This document shows, one piece after another, positions 26,391-35,500 of a stretch of DNA of 64,000 nt (its first letter is position 1; each line of letters opens with the position of its first letter). The stretch is from JAHFDS01 sp964593795. Its GTDB lineage: Bacteria; Myxococcota_A; Polyangia; JAHFDS01. The stretch covers positions 13,286 to 77,285 of the forward strand of contig CAZQJC010000222.1 of NCBI GenBank assembly GCA_964593795.1, written 5' to 3'. The position numbers were made by a program, and so were the translations under genes. Under the pieces are notes generated by a model. It saw only the letters and a program-made list of their open reading frames with translations, searched no databases and was not told where the DNA came from.

Positions 26391-28144
26391 ACGATCGCCT
26401 GGCGGCCGTTCCGCGCGGGCCACACCCACTCGGTCTGCGAGGGCACGAGGCGCACGTGCAGCTCGGAGAACGCGTTGATCGAGACGCTCGCGCCGAAGAG
26501 CTCGTCGAGCACGATCCCGAAGAGGAACGCGTCGCCCTTGCCGGCGAAGCCCGCGTCGTCGAGCTCGACGAGCGCGCGCACGCCCCACAGCGGCGCGCCC
26601 TCGAACAGGCGGCGGGCCGGCGTGCACGTCACGCGCGAGATGGCCTCGGCGCGCAGTCGGTTGGCGCGGGCGGCGCGCTCGTCGGCGTGGCTCTGGAAGT
26701 TGTAGAGCTCGACGAGCGCCTGCAGGCTCTTGGCGTCGGCGAGCGTGCGCTGGCCGAGCGCGAGGTGCGCGAGCACGCGCCAGTGCAGCTCGCTGCCGAA
26801 CGGCGGCCGGAGCGGCGTCGAGAGCGGCACGAGGTTCGCGAAGCGCGCCGTCGTGGGCGACGAGGGCGCCGGCGCGGAGACGTCGCCCACGCGGAGCTGG
26901 CTCGTCAGCGACCGGTTCGAGCACGTCAGGTCGATCGACAGCACCTCCTGCTGATCGGGCTCGAGGCGCGGGTCGTGGCTGACGTCCTGCGGCAGCATGA
27001 CCGACAGGAACGTGTCCACGCCGTCGTCCACCGGCGAGCGTCCACGCCGCAGCTTGTAGTACGCCGACTCCTGCGCGCCCGGCGCCGCGTGGGCGTAGTC
27101 CACGAACGGCCGGTAGTTGCGGCGCCCGCGACGCCCCTGCGCGAGCCCGACCACCGAGTCCACCGAGTGGATCTCCATGTGCGCGGGATCGACGTCCGCG
27201 GCGCGCAGGAGCGACTCGCCCGAGAACGCCCCCTCGCGGACGGGCGCCGCCGCGCACGAGAAGAGGTTCACGATGGGCGCGCAGTGGAGGCGCAGCCCGT
27301 CCCGCGCCAGCCGCGACGGAAGCTCCGGCGGCCGCTCGAGCTGGATCGCGATCTCGAAGCGCTCGGAGGCGACGTCGATCGCGGCGTCGAGCCCGCGGAG
27401 GTCCACGAACAGCAGCTTCTGCGGCAGCGTGAAGTACTCCTGCAAGAGGCGCAGACCGTCGGGCGCGTAGCTCGGCCACGGCAGGAGCGCGCTCTCGGGC
27501 TGCAGGCCCACGGGCACGATCGACGACGCCGGGAGCACCTGTCGGCGGTCACCGGCGACGACGCGCACCTCGCGCGCGAACCGGCACAGCCAGAGGAACA
27601 GCGTCATCGCCGTCGGCAGCTCGCCGTGGACGTAGAGCCGGATGCCGGCTGGCTGGAACACCTGCGTGATGCCCGACTCGGTGGTGCGGAAGCGCAGCCG
27701 CAGGACCGGCGCGAGCGCGCTCTGCCCGTCCTGCGTGACCTCCTCGAGCACGAGCGGCAGGAGGTCGATGTCCTGTGTCGTGCGGAACAGGCACCGCGTG
27801 CCGGACACCGGGATCGACGCGACCTCGGTCCCGCGCGGCACGCGCTGCCTGGCGCGCAGGGCCTGGGTGTGCGGCTGGAACTCGAGGATGCTCGCGGCCG
27901 GCACCGTGCGCAGGTAGTGCGGCAAGAGCAGATCGCAAAGCCCCTCGACCACCTCGGGGATGGCGTCGTCGGCGCGCTCGCGCACGCGCGCGGTGAGGAA
28001 CGCGAAGCCCTCGAGCAGCCGCTCGACGTCGGGGTCCCCGCTGCGCTCGGCGAGCAGCGGCGCCAGGGCAGGGTGCGCGGCCGCGAACGACCGCCCCACG
28101 TCACGCAGGTACGCGAGCTCCGCCTGGTAGTAGCGACTGAACAA
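26387..28144 (-). CDS. tssF: T6SS baseplate protein TssF
   Basis: The 585-residue product begins MFSRYYQAELAYLRDVGRSFAAAHP, the standard TssF start, with LLEGFAFLTARVRERADD after it. It contains CLFRTTQDIDLLPL and NLFSC-type segments of the family, and ends in a GV.V.L.ELDDAGFAGKGDAFLFG-like domain. The length is normal. It lies 16 bp after tssE and 4 bp overlaps tssG. TssF forms wedges with TssG around the spike. Confidence 0.95.
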   Translation of the reverse strand: MFSRYYQAELAYLRDVGRSFAAAHPALAPLLAERSGDPDVERLLEGFAFLTARVRERADDAIPEVVEGLCDLLLPHYLRTVPAASILEFQPHTQALRARQRVPRGTEVASIPVSGTRCLFRTTQDIDLLPLVLEEVTQDGQSALAPVLRLRFRTTESGITQVFQPAGIRLYVHGELPTAMTLFLWLCRFAREVRVVAGDRRQVLPASSIVPVGLQPESALLPWPSYAPDGLRLLQEYFTLPQKLLFVDLRGLDAAIDVASERFEIAIQLERPPELPSRLARDGLRLHCAPIVNLFSCAAAPVREGAFSGESLLRAADVDPAHMEIHSVDSVVGLAQGRRGRRNYRPFVDYAHAAPGAQESAYYKLRRGRSPVDDGVDTFLSVMLPQDVSHDPRLEPDQQEVLSIDLTCSNRSLTSQLRVGDVSAPAPSSPTTARFANLVPLSTPLRPPFGSELHWRVLAHLALGQRTLADAKSLQALVELYNFQSHADERAARANRLRAEAISRVTCTPARRLFEGAPLWGVRALVELDDAGFAGKGDAFLFGIVLDELFGASVSINAFSELHVRLVPSQTEWVWPARNGRQAIV

Positions 28145-28160
28145 TGCGGCTCCGGTGTGG

Positions 28161-28541
28161 CTACTGCACGTCGAACTGGCCCCCGGGCGTGACCCGGGTG
28201 CGGAAGCGGAGGGTACTCCCGTCGCCGACCAGATGCGCGGTGATCTCGAAGCGCAGCACGAGGGGATCCTCGGAAGGCACCTCCTTGATGCTGACGCGCT
28301 CGAGCCGCGGCTCGTAGGTCTCGATCGTCTCGCGGATGGCGCGCGAGAGCGTGTGGATCGCGTCGGGGAAGTTGTGCACGAGGTCCGTGAAGTCGACCAG
28401 GCCGAAGTCGCTCACCGTCACCGCGTCGCCGTGCCGGCTGTTGAGCAGGACGCGCAGGTGCTCGGCGACCGCGTCCGCCTCGCGATCCGGACGCGCCAGC
28501 CGCGCGTCGCCTTCGCCGATCCTCGAGAGCAGGCCTCTCAT
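28161..28541 (-). CDS. tssE: T6SS baseplate protein TssE (gp25-like)
   Basis: TssE is the gp25/GPW-type wedge protein that nucleates sheath assembly. The 126-residue product has LRVLLNSRHGDAVTVSDFGLVDFTDL, matching the family EPR/NTR-type core, and ends with a beta-strand (STLRFRTRVTPGGQFDVQ). The ATG at 28541 is preceded by GGAG and by TAGCCT 8 nt upstream, so the baseplate operon probably has its own start after the hcp terminator. Confidence 0.9.
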   Translation of the reverse strand: MRGLLSRIGEGDARLARPDREADAVAEHLRVLLNSRHGDAVTVSDFGLVDFTDLVHNFPDAIHTLSRAIRETIETYEPRLERVSIKEVPSEDPLVLRFEITAHLVGDGSTLRFRTRVTPGGQFDVQ

Positions 28542-28549
28542 GCGGCTCC

Positions 28550-28555
28550 AGGCTA
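28550..28555 (-). promoter_or_regulatory. -10-like hexamer TAGCCT, 8 nt before tssE
   Basis: On the minus strand TAGCCT is followed by eight bases, including GGAG, then ATG 28541. It sits between the hcp terminator and tssE, the right place for a promoter that drives tssE-tssF-tssG-clpV apart from hcp. Confidence 0.4.
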
Positions 28556-28574
28556 CAGCGTCCCGTCGATCCGA

Positions 28575-28621
28575 CCCCCAAAAAAGACTCTGCCCGCGTC
28601 GGGTGACCGGCGCGGGCAGAG
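28575..28621 (-). terminator. Rho-independent terminator of hcp
   Basis: CTCTGCCCGCG (28588-28598) and its exact reverse complement (28611-28621) form an 11-bp stem with a 12-nt loop. On the minus strand the stem is followed by TCTTTTTTGGGGG. This is the only textbook intrinsic terminator I found. It lies 26 bp after the hcp stop. Confidence 0.9.
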
Positions 28622-28646
28622 GTGATTCAGTGAGTGGGGCCTGGTG

Positions 28647-29138
28647 CTAGCGCTGCGCGTTCCAGGTGTCCTCGTGCGTGACGCCGCCGTTCGTGTACGT
28701 CCACGCGATCGTGTGGAACACGAACGTGACCTCCTCGAGCGGCGGGTCGGTCACGGTCGCCGGCTGGATGCAGTTCGGCACCTGCTGGCTGACCGAGGCG
28801 ATGCGACCCTGCTTGATGGTGACCGTGTAGAACTGCTCGGTCGTGCCGTCGCCGGTCGGGTTCGGGCGGAAGAACTTGAACACGCCCTCGATGACCGTGT
28901 TCTCACACAGCGCCTTGTAGAGGAGCGGCGTCGCCTTGTCGATGCGCTTGAGGATGCGGATCGGCTCGTACTGCCGGCGCCCCGTCGCCATCCCGCTCCC
29001 GGCCTCTCGCGCCGTCTTCACCGATGAGTTGAACACGACGCACTCGATCGAGTTCTCGCGTCCGAGGCTCGTCTGCGTGCTCTCCCCAGGGACATCCGTG
29101 CCGTTCGCCTTCAGGTAAAGGTGTACTGTCTCCGCCAT
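28647..29138 (-). CDS. hcp: T6SS tube protein Hcp (TssD)
   Basis: Hcp forms the stacked hexameric inner tube that is fired out of the cell. The 163-residue product has the Hcp beta-barrel pattern: VHLYLKANGTDVPGES, then RENSIECVVFN, a long loop with GRRQYEPIRILKRID, and a final EEVTFVFHTIAWTYTNGGVTHEDTW, the conserved C-terminus. A GAGGG site 5 nt before the ATG at 29138 sets the start. It is transcribed alone: a strong terminator follows, and the divergent promoter region precedes it. Confidence 0.96.
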   Translation of the reverse strand: MAETVHLYLKANGTDVPGESTQTSLGRENSIECVVFNSSVKTAREAGSGMATGRRQYEPIRILKRIDKATPLLYKALCENTVIEGVFKFFRPNPTGDGTTEQFYTVTIKQGRIASVSQQVPNCIQPATVTDPPLEEVTFVFHTIAWTYTNGGVTHEDTWNAQR

Positions 29139-29199
29139 GTGACCCTCGCCGTCAGAGTCCGGTTCGGCAAAGCCGCGCCGGGCGACCAAGTCTGATGTT

Positions 29200-29251
29200 T
29201 TGACCTGCTAAATCGCAATCCCTAGGTAGCCATTTTTCCCGCTCTGGTCAA
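29200..29251. promoter_or_regulatory. Symmetric bidirectional promoter-like site between hcp and tssJ
   Basis: TTGACC (29200-29205), 17 nt, TAGGTA (29223-29228), 17 nt, GGTCAA (29246-29251). Read on either strand this is TTGACC-N17-TA(S)(S)TA, so both promoters would share one -10 hexamer. The -35 matches are good, but the -10 lacks the final T of TATAAT, so activity is not certain. It could also be a wide-spaced operator. Confidence 0.45.
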
Positions 29252-29388
29252 GGAGTTACGCTGCACGCGTCTTGCCGTGGTAACGCCTCTGGTGGCATTG
29301 TGCAGGCCGCCTCACACCCATATCCGAGCATGAACCCAGATCGCCTGTTCGCTTGGCAGCCGGCGCCGCTTGCGCCACCTTGTCGCCC

Positions 29389-29994
29389 ATGACGCGCCCA
29401 GCGCTGCTGCTGCTCTTCCTCGCCGTCGGGTGCAAGCCGCCCGTCGTCATCGGTGGACCCCAGGCGAAGTGCGAGACCCAGGCCATCGATCTGACGCTGA
29501 CCGCCTCGGATCGCATCAACCCGGACGACGAGGGGCGCCCGCTGCCGACGCAGTTCCGGATCTACCAGCTCAAGTCGCTGTCGAAGCTCGAGACCGTCGA
29601 GTTCGAGGACCTCTGGCGGAAGGCTGCGGAGGTCCTCGGCGAGGACCTCGTCCACACCGACGAGCTCACGCTCTACCCGTCCAAGCAGCAAGTGAAGTCG
29701 ATCACACGCGACCCCAAGGCGAACTACCTCGTGGGCGTCGCGATCGTGCGGCGTCCCTCGGGGACGTCGTGGCGCGGCACCTACGTCATCCCCAGGCCCC
29801 CCCTCGAGTCGGCGTGCGCGGACCTCCGCGGCTCGTTCTTCCTCGAGAACTCCAACGTCGAGGTGTGGCCGCGCCTCTTCGACAAGCCCGCCGAGAAGCC
29901 CGACGTGGCCGGCAAGGCCAAGGAGAAGGCGAACGAGCTGGGCGACAAGGCCACCGAGGCCGCCAAGAGCAAGGTCGAGGAGAAGCTCCCGTGA
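29389..29994 (+). CDS. tssJ: T6SS outer-membrane lipoprotein TssJ
   Basis: TssJ anchors the trans-envelope complex to the outer membrane by binding TssM. The product (201 residues) has a lipoprotein signal (LLLLFLAVGC, acylated Cys near residue 15) and the TssJ beta-sandwich pattern IDLTLTASDRINPDDEGRPLPTQFRIYQLKS, with VGVAIVRRP in the second sheet. After the usual end there is a 35-residue Lys/Ala/Glu-rich helix (AGKAKEKANELGDKATEAAKSKVEEK), unusual for the family. First gene of the plus block; overlaps tssK by 4 nt. Confidence 0.88.
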   Translation: MTRPALLLLFLAVGCKPPVVIGGPQAKCETQAIDLTLTASDRINPDDEGRPLPTQFRIYQLKSLSKLETVEFEDLWRKAAEVLGEDLVHTDELTLYPSKQQVKSITRDPKANYLVGVAIVRRPSGTSWRGTYVIPRPPLESACADLRGSFFLENSNVEVWPRLFDKPAEKPDVAGKAKEKANELGDKATEAAKSKVEEKLP

Positions 29995-31352
29995 TTCGAA
30001 CGCCACAGCGCGTCGTCTGGTCCGAGGGGATGCTCATGTCCCCGCAGCACCTCCAGCAGCAGGACGCCTTCCACGAGTCGCACCTCGCGGCGCGCCTCGA
30101 CGCGGTCTCGCCGTGGGACTTCGGCGTGGTCGCGATGGCCGTATCCGACAAGGCCCTGGCCGCGGGCCAGCTCGAGCTCGAGTCGTTCGCCGCGGTGCTG
30201 CCGAGCGGCCTGCCGGTCGCGTTCACCGCGGGCCAGCCCGAGGCGCCGGCCGGGCGGCCCATCGCGCCGCACTTCCAGCCGACCCAGGAGACGCTGTCCG
30301 TCTACGTCGGCGTACCCCGGGAGCGCGAGGGCGTCCCGAACGTCACCGACGGCGATCGTGCCACCCGCGCGCGCTATCAGTCGCTCGTGCGCAGCGTGGT
30401 GGACGCGGCGCAGGCGGCCTCGAGCGTGTCCGTCACCGTGGCGCGGCCCCAGGTGCACCTCCTGTTCGGCGACGAGCCGCGTGAGGACTTCGAGGTTCTG
30501 CCGCTCGTCGAGCTCCAGCGCGACAAGTCGGGGGGCTTTTCGGTCAGGCCGACGTTCATGCCGCCGGTGCTGCGCCTCGGCGTCTCCCCGTGGCTCATGT
30601 CGAGCCTGCGCTCGCTCGTGGCCTCGCTGGTCACCAAGCGCCGCTCGCTCGCCGAGGGCACGCGCCAGCGCGACGCCGCGACGGTCGAGTTCGGCCCGTC
30701 CGACATGACGAACTTCCTGCTCCTGCACTCGATCGACGGCACGTTGCCCCTGCTCAAGCACCTCGCCGAGACGCCCGAGGCCTCGCCGTACCGCGCGTAC
30801 TGGGCGCTGAGCCAGCTCGCGGGGCAGCTCTCGAGCTTCGCCGTCGACGGCGATCCGTCGACGCTGCCCGCGTACCAGCACGCGTCTCCCGGCGCGACGT
30901 TCGAGCCGCTCTTCGCGCGCATCAACTCGCTCGTGGCGGCGCGCGTGCGCCAGGACTACGTGTCGCTGCAGCTCGACGGCCGCGACGATGGCCTGCACAG
31001 CGCGCGCCTCGGCGACGAGGGCCTGGCGGGCTGCGGCACGGTGCTGCTCGCCGCGCGTGTGGACATGCCCGAGCAGCAGGTCTCGGACCACCTGCCGCGC
31101 CTGGCCAAGATCGCCTCGTGGGGCGCCATCGGCGACCTCGTCGCGGCGGCCACGCCGGGCGTGCCGGTCAAGGTCACGACGCGGCCCCCCGCGGAGATCC
31201 CCATCCGTGCGGGTGTCGTCTACTTCACGCTCGCGACCCGCGACGCCTACTGGCGGGGCGTCCTCGACGAGCGGACCGTGGCCGTCTACCTGCCGCCCCC
31301 GTTCGAGCCCGGCAAGACCAAGCTCGAGCTCCTCGGCGTCAAGGAGCGCTAG
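29991..31352 (+). CDS. tssK: T6SS baseplate protein TssK
   Basis: TssK links the baseplate to the membrane complex. The 453-residue product starts VVWSEGMLMSPQHLQQQDAFHE, the family signature, and continues with the shoulder and neck domains (SPWLMSSLRSLVASL, NFLLLHSIDGTLPLLKHL) and the C-terminal head (YFTLATRDAYWRGVL...VAVYLPP). GTG at 29991 overlaps the tssJ stop (GTGA). Only 4 bp separate its stop from that of an antisense thioesterase gene. Confidence 0.95.
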   Translation: MIRTPQRVVWSEGMLMSPQHLQQQDAFHESHLAARLDAVSPWDFGVVAMAVSDKALAAGQLELESFAAVLPSGLPVAFTAGQPEAPAGRPIAPHFQPTQETLSVYVGVPREREGVPNVTDGDRATRARYQSLVRSVVDAAQAASSVSVTVARPQVHLLFGDEPREDFEVLPLVELQRDKSGGFSVRPTFMPPVLRLGVSPWLMSSLRSLVASLVTKRRSLAEGTRQRDAATVEFGPSDMTNFLLLHSIDGTLPLLKHLAETPEASPYRAYWALSQLAGQLSSFAVDGDPSTLPAYQHASPGATFEPLFARINSLVAARVRQDYVSLQLDGRDDGLHSARLGDEGLAGCGTVLLAARVDMPEQQVSDHLPRLAKIASWGAIGDLVAAATPGVPVKVTTRPPAEIPIRAGVVYFTLATRDAYWRGVLDERTVAVYLPPPFEPGKTKLELLGVKER

Positions 31353-31356
31353 CCCT

Positions 31357-31776
31357 TCAGAGCGCGCCCTGCGCGCGCGCGACCGGGATGTCCACCACGG
31401 CCAGCGTCACCGTGGCCTTGGCGACGAGCTTCTCCTCCGCGTAGACGCTCGACTCCACGACCGTCACGGTGCGCCCCGCGCGGAGCACCTCGGCGACGCA
31501 GCGCAGGAGCTGGCCCGTCGCCGGCCGCAGCATGTTGATCTTGAGCTCGATCGACAGCACGGTCTTGCCCGCCGGCGTCAGCGTGGCCGCCGCAGCACCC
31601 GCCGTGTGATCGGCGAGCGCCGTCTGCACGCCCGCGTGCACGAAGCCGTCTTGCTGCAGGAGCTCGGGCCGCACGCGCAGCGTCGCCTCCACGCGTCCCG
31701 GCGCCGTGCTCGCGGCGTCCACTCCCAGCCAGCGCATGAACGGCGCGCGCGCGAAGACCTCGGTCCAGTCGGCCAT
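31357..31776 (-). CDS. PaaI-type hotdog-fold thioesterase
   Basis: This 139-residue protein has the hotdog fold of PaaI/YigI-like acyl-CoA thioesterases: FMRWLGVD, a catalytic-helix segment GFVHAGVQTALADHTAG, then SIELKINMLRPATG and the final strand pair. It should hydrolyse an acyl-CoA in the cytoplasm; the substrate is unknown. It lies antisense inside the T6SS plus block, between tssK and tssL, with a GCAGGA site before its ATG. I see no link to secretion; it may be a chance passenger. Confidence 0.85.
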   Translation of the reverse strand: MADWTEVFARAPFMRWLGVDAASTAPGRVEATLRVRPELLQQDGFVHAGVQTALADHTAGAAAATLTPAGKTVLSIELKINMLRPATGQLLRCVAEVLRAGRTVTVVESSVYAEEKLVAKATVTLAVVDIPVARAQGAL

Positions 31777-31836
31777 GGGCGAATCCTGCCACGATACCTC
31801 GGGGTTTCGCGGTAGATTGCGCGCCACGGCGAGCGC

Positions 31837-32517
31837 ATGGACCGCGTCCACGAGGTCACCAGAGAAGCTTTTTCGGTGCTGAACCAGCTCCGCCAGCTCG
31901 ATCCCGAGCTGCGGCCGAACCCCGAGCACCTGCACCGTCGCATGTGCGGTCTCATCGACGGCCTCAAGCGCCGCGCCACCGAGGCGGGCTTTTCCGCAGT
32001 GGACGCCGACGAGATGTCCTACGCGATCGTCGCGCTCGCCGACGAGATCGCGCTCGAGCAGCCCGGGCCGCTGCGCGACTACTGGATGTCGCGCTCGCTC
32101 CAGCTCGTGTACTTCCGCGAGAACGTGGCGGGCGAGGGCTTCTTCGCACGCCTCGCCAAGCTCCAGGGGGATCCGCGCCGCGCCGAGGTCGTCCGCGTGT
32201 ACCTGCTCTGCTTGCTGTTCGGGTTCCGCGGCAAGTACCGCGTGCGCGGCGGCGAGGTGGAGCTCCTCGAGATCACCGAGAGCCTGACGCAGATCCTCAT
32301 CCGGCAGGGCGGCCCGGTCGCCGAGGTGCTCGCGCCGCACGGGGATCGCCCCGAGGAGGCGCGCAAGGGCAAGCGCAAGTCGCTGCCGCTCGTGGCGGTG
32401 GCGTGCGGGATCCTCGCGGTCGCGGTCGGCGCCTACATCGTGATGAAGAGCTGGATCAACTCCGACGGCACGGCGGTGCTCGATCGCATCACCGAGCTCA
32501 ACAAGGCGCGGGAGTAG
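31837..32517 (+). CDS. tssL: T6SS inner-membrane protein TssL (DotU family)
   Basis: TssL connects TssM to the baseplate. The 226-residue product has a cytoplasmic hook domain (1-175, with DEMSYAIVALADEIALE and FGFRGKYR) and one C-terminal transmembrane helix (about 180-203, LPLVAVACGILAVAVGAYIV). It lacks the peptidoglycan-binding OmpA extension some TssL have. It starts after a divergent spacer that has TAGATT at 31813-31818, suggesting a promoter for tssL onward. tssM begins 4 bp after its stop. Confidence 0.92.
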   Translation: MDRVHEVTREAFSVLNQLRQLDPELRPNPEHLHRRMCGLIDGLKRRATEAGFSAVDADEMSYAIVALADEIALEQPGPLRDYWMSRSLQLVYFRENVAGEGFFARLAKLQGDPRRAEVVRVYLLCLLFGFRGKYRVRGGEVELLEITESLTQILIRQGGPVAEVLAPHGDRPEEARKGKRKSLPLVAVACGILAVAVGAYIVMKSWINSDGTAVLDRITELNKARE

Positions 32518-32521
32518 GCCG

Positions 32522-35500
32522 GTGCTGCGCTACATCTTGCTCGCGCTGTTCCTGCTGCTCCTCTGGGCCGCGATCATCCTGTTCCGCCTGCCCGAGTGGA
32601 TCGGCATCGTCGTCACGGCGGTGGTGGTGCTCGGCGTCCTCGGCCTTTATCTCTGGCGCCGTCGCGCCGCCAAGCGCGCGGCACGCGAGCTCGAGAAGTC
32701 CCTCGTGGCGCAGGCCGAGGAGCACGCGCGCAGCGTGCGCCCGGACATGCAGGACGAGATCCGCGCGCTCCAGGGCGAGTTCGGCAAGGCCATCGCCTCG
32801 CTCAAGGGCTCGAAGCTCGCCAAGAGCGGCACCGACGCGCTCTCCGCGCTGCCCTGGTACGTGATCATCGGCCCGCCCGGCGCCGGCAAGAGCACGGCGC
32901 TGCGCAACTCGGGCCTCCACTTCCCGTTCCTCTCGCAGAAGGGAGGCGGCGTCAAGGGCATCGGCGGCACCCGCAACTGCGAGTGGTGGCTCACCAACGA
33001 GGCGGTCATCCTCGACACCGCGGGCCGCTACACCACGGAGGAGGACGATCGCGAGGAGTGGTTCGCGTTCCTCGACCTGCTCAAGAAGCACCGGCCACGG
33101 CAACCCGCCAACGGCATCCTCGTCGCGATCAGCGTCGACGAGCTCGGCGGCGCGGGCGAGGAGGAGGTCGTCTCGATCGCGCAGCGCGTCCGCGAGCGCA
33201 TCGACGAGGTCGCCGAGCGCCTCAAGATGGTGGTGCCCATCTACGTGCTCTTCACGAAGTGCGACCTCGTGCCGGGCTTCGTCGAGTCCTTCGCGGACCT
33301 GCGCAAGCAGGAGCGCGGGCAGATCTGGGGCACCACGCTGCGCCTGCACGGCGAGCGGCGCCCGCCGCGCGAGCTGTTCGAGGAGGGCTTCGACGAGCTC
33401 GTCGGCATCGTCGAGAAGCGCGCGCTCGGCCGCCTCGGCGCGGAGCGCAACCTCGGCGCCCGCCAGCGCATCTTCGAGTTCCCGCAGCAGATGCTGGCCC
33501 TGCGCCAGAACCTCGCGGAGTTCGTGGCGACGCTGCTCGAGGAGAACGTCTACCAGGAGACGCCGATCCTCCGCGGCGTGTACTTCACGAGCGGCACGCA
33601 GGAGGGCCGGCCGATCGACCGGGTCGTCAACGCCATGGCGCAGGCCTTCGGCATCCACCCGTCGATGCCCGAGCAGGAGCCGGTCGTGGAGGCCAAGAGC
33701 TACTTCCTGCGCGACGTCTTCGGCAAGGTCATCTTCCCCGACCAGAAGGTCGCCGCGCGCACGGCCGACGAGCAGCGCCGCCAGGCGTTCGTCCGCTACG
33801 GCACCGCGGCCGCGGTGATCGCGCTCGCGGGCCTCGTCACGTCCCTGTCGGGCTACGGCTACCAGCGCAACCGCGAGCTCGTGGCGGGGGCGCGCTCGAT
33901 CGTCGACTCGGTCGGCGCGCAGACGGCCGGGCCGATCACTCCGCAGAAGCTGGACGAGCTGCGCGCGCTCGTCGAGAAGCTCAAGAAGTACGAGGACGAT
34001 GGGCCGCCGCTGCTCATGCGGCTCGGCATGTACCAGGGCGCGCGCCTCTACCCGCCGGTGCGGGACTTCTACACGGGCACGCTGCGCACGGGCGTCGTCA
34101 AGTCGCTCCTGCAGCGCGATGTCGGCGAGCTGCGCGCGTTCTCGCGGCGCGTCAACGACGTGGGGGAGCAGCCGACCACCGACGAGCACAACCGCTTCCG
34201 TGACGCGCTCAAGCTGCACCTGCTCCTGACCTCGCCCAAGGAGCCGACGGAGCCGGCGCTCGACGCCGAGCGTCAGGCCTTCGTCGTCGAGCAGCTCGTC
34301 GAGCGGTGGAAGCGCCTGCTCGGCACGCCCGGCCTCGACGGCGCCGCGCTCGCGACGAAGATGAAGGTCTACGTCGAGCTGGTCGCCGCCGACCCGAAGC
34401 TGCTCTTCCCGCGCAACCCGCCCGTGGTGCAGTCGACGCGCGTGGCGCTGCGCAAGCAGCCGGTCACGAACATCCTGCTCGAGCAGATGATCGGGGAGGT
34501 CGCGCAGGAGGACCTCGACCTCGATCTCTCGAAGATCCTCGGCAACGCGGTGCCCCAGGTGCAGAGCGACAAGCGCATCCGCGGGGCCTTCACGCGCCGC
34601 GGCTGGGAGGGGCACGTCCGAAAGCGCCTCTCGGGGCCGCTGCAGCTCGACGAGGGCTGGGTGGTGGATCCGCAGGGCGGCGCCGACGCCGAGGAGAAGC
34701 GCGCCGCCGAGGCGCGCGTCGCGCTGCGCGGCGCGTACTTCGGCGCGTACATCCAGGAGTGGAAGGCGCTCATCGACTCGCTCCGCGTGAGCACGCCTGC
34801 CTCGAACGGGGAGGCGCTCGTGCTCCTGCAGGACCTGACGCGCGGGCAGCCGGTGCCGTACGTGCGCCTGATGCAAGCGATCGGCTGGAACGTGCGCCTC
34901 GACGAGGACAAGAGCGCCCTCGACAAGGCGGCCGCCGAGGCGCAGAAGGGCGCGCTCGACAAGCTCCGCGACAAGATCGGCACGAGCCCGGTCGGCAAGC
35001 AGGTCATGGGCGACGTGAACCGCCGCCTGACGGGCGAGCGCGTGCTGACCGCGCGCGACGTCGACCTCGCGTTCAGGCGGTTCTACCAGTTCGGCTACTC
35101 GCCGCAGGCCGCCGCCGAGGGGGCAGGGGGTGCAGGAGCGCCGCCGCCCGCCGCGCAGACCCTGCCCATCGACGTCTACCAGGAGCAGCTCGCGCTCGTG
35201 CGCGACGCGCTTCAGACGTTCACCGAGACCAAGGACGCCGCTCCGCTCGAGGCCAAGCTCGAGCAGGCGCGCACGCGGGTCAAGGCCATCGTCGAGAGCC
35301 AGGAGGTCGGCACGCGCGATCGCTTCGCCGCGCTGCTCTTGCCGCCGATCATGGCGGCGACGAAGACGTCGACCACCGCGATCGTCGGCGAGAAGGGCCG
35401 CAAGTGGTGCTCGGACGTGGTGGTCGCCTTCGAGCGCAAGCTGGCGACGAAGTACCCGTTCGCGCCGCGGGGCCACGACGCGTCGCTCGCCGACGTGGCC

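Noticed and set aside
29139..29388. Sigma-54 promoter for hcp, as in some other T6SS clusters
   Set aside because: TGGC and TGC boxes exist on both strands, but none has the required 10-nt spacing between the GG and GC elements.
31813..31818. Leaderless start for tssL from TAGATT
   Set aside because: The hexamer is 18 nt before the ATG, too far for a leaderless message, though it could still be a normal -10.
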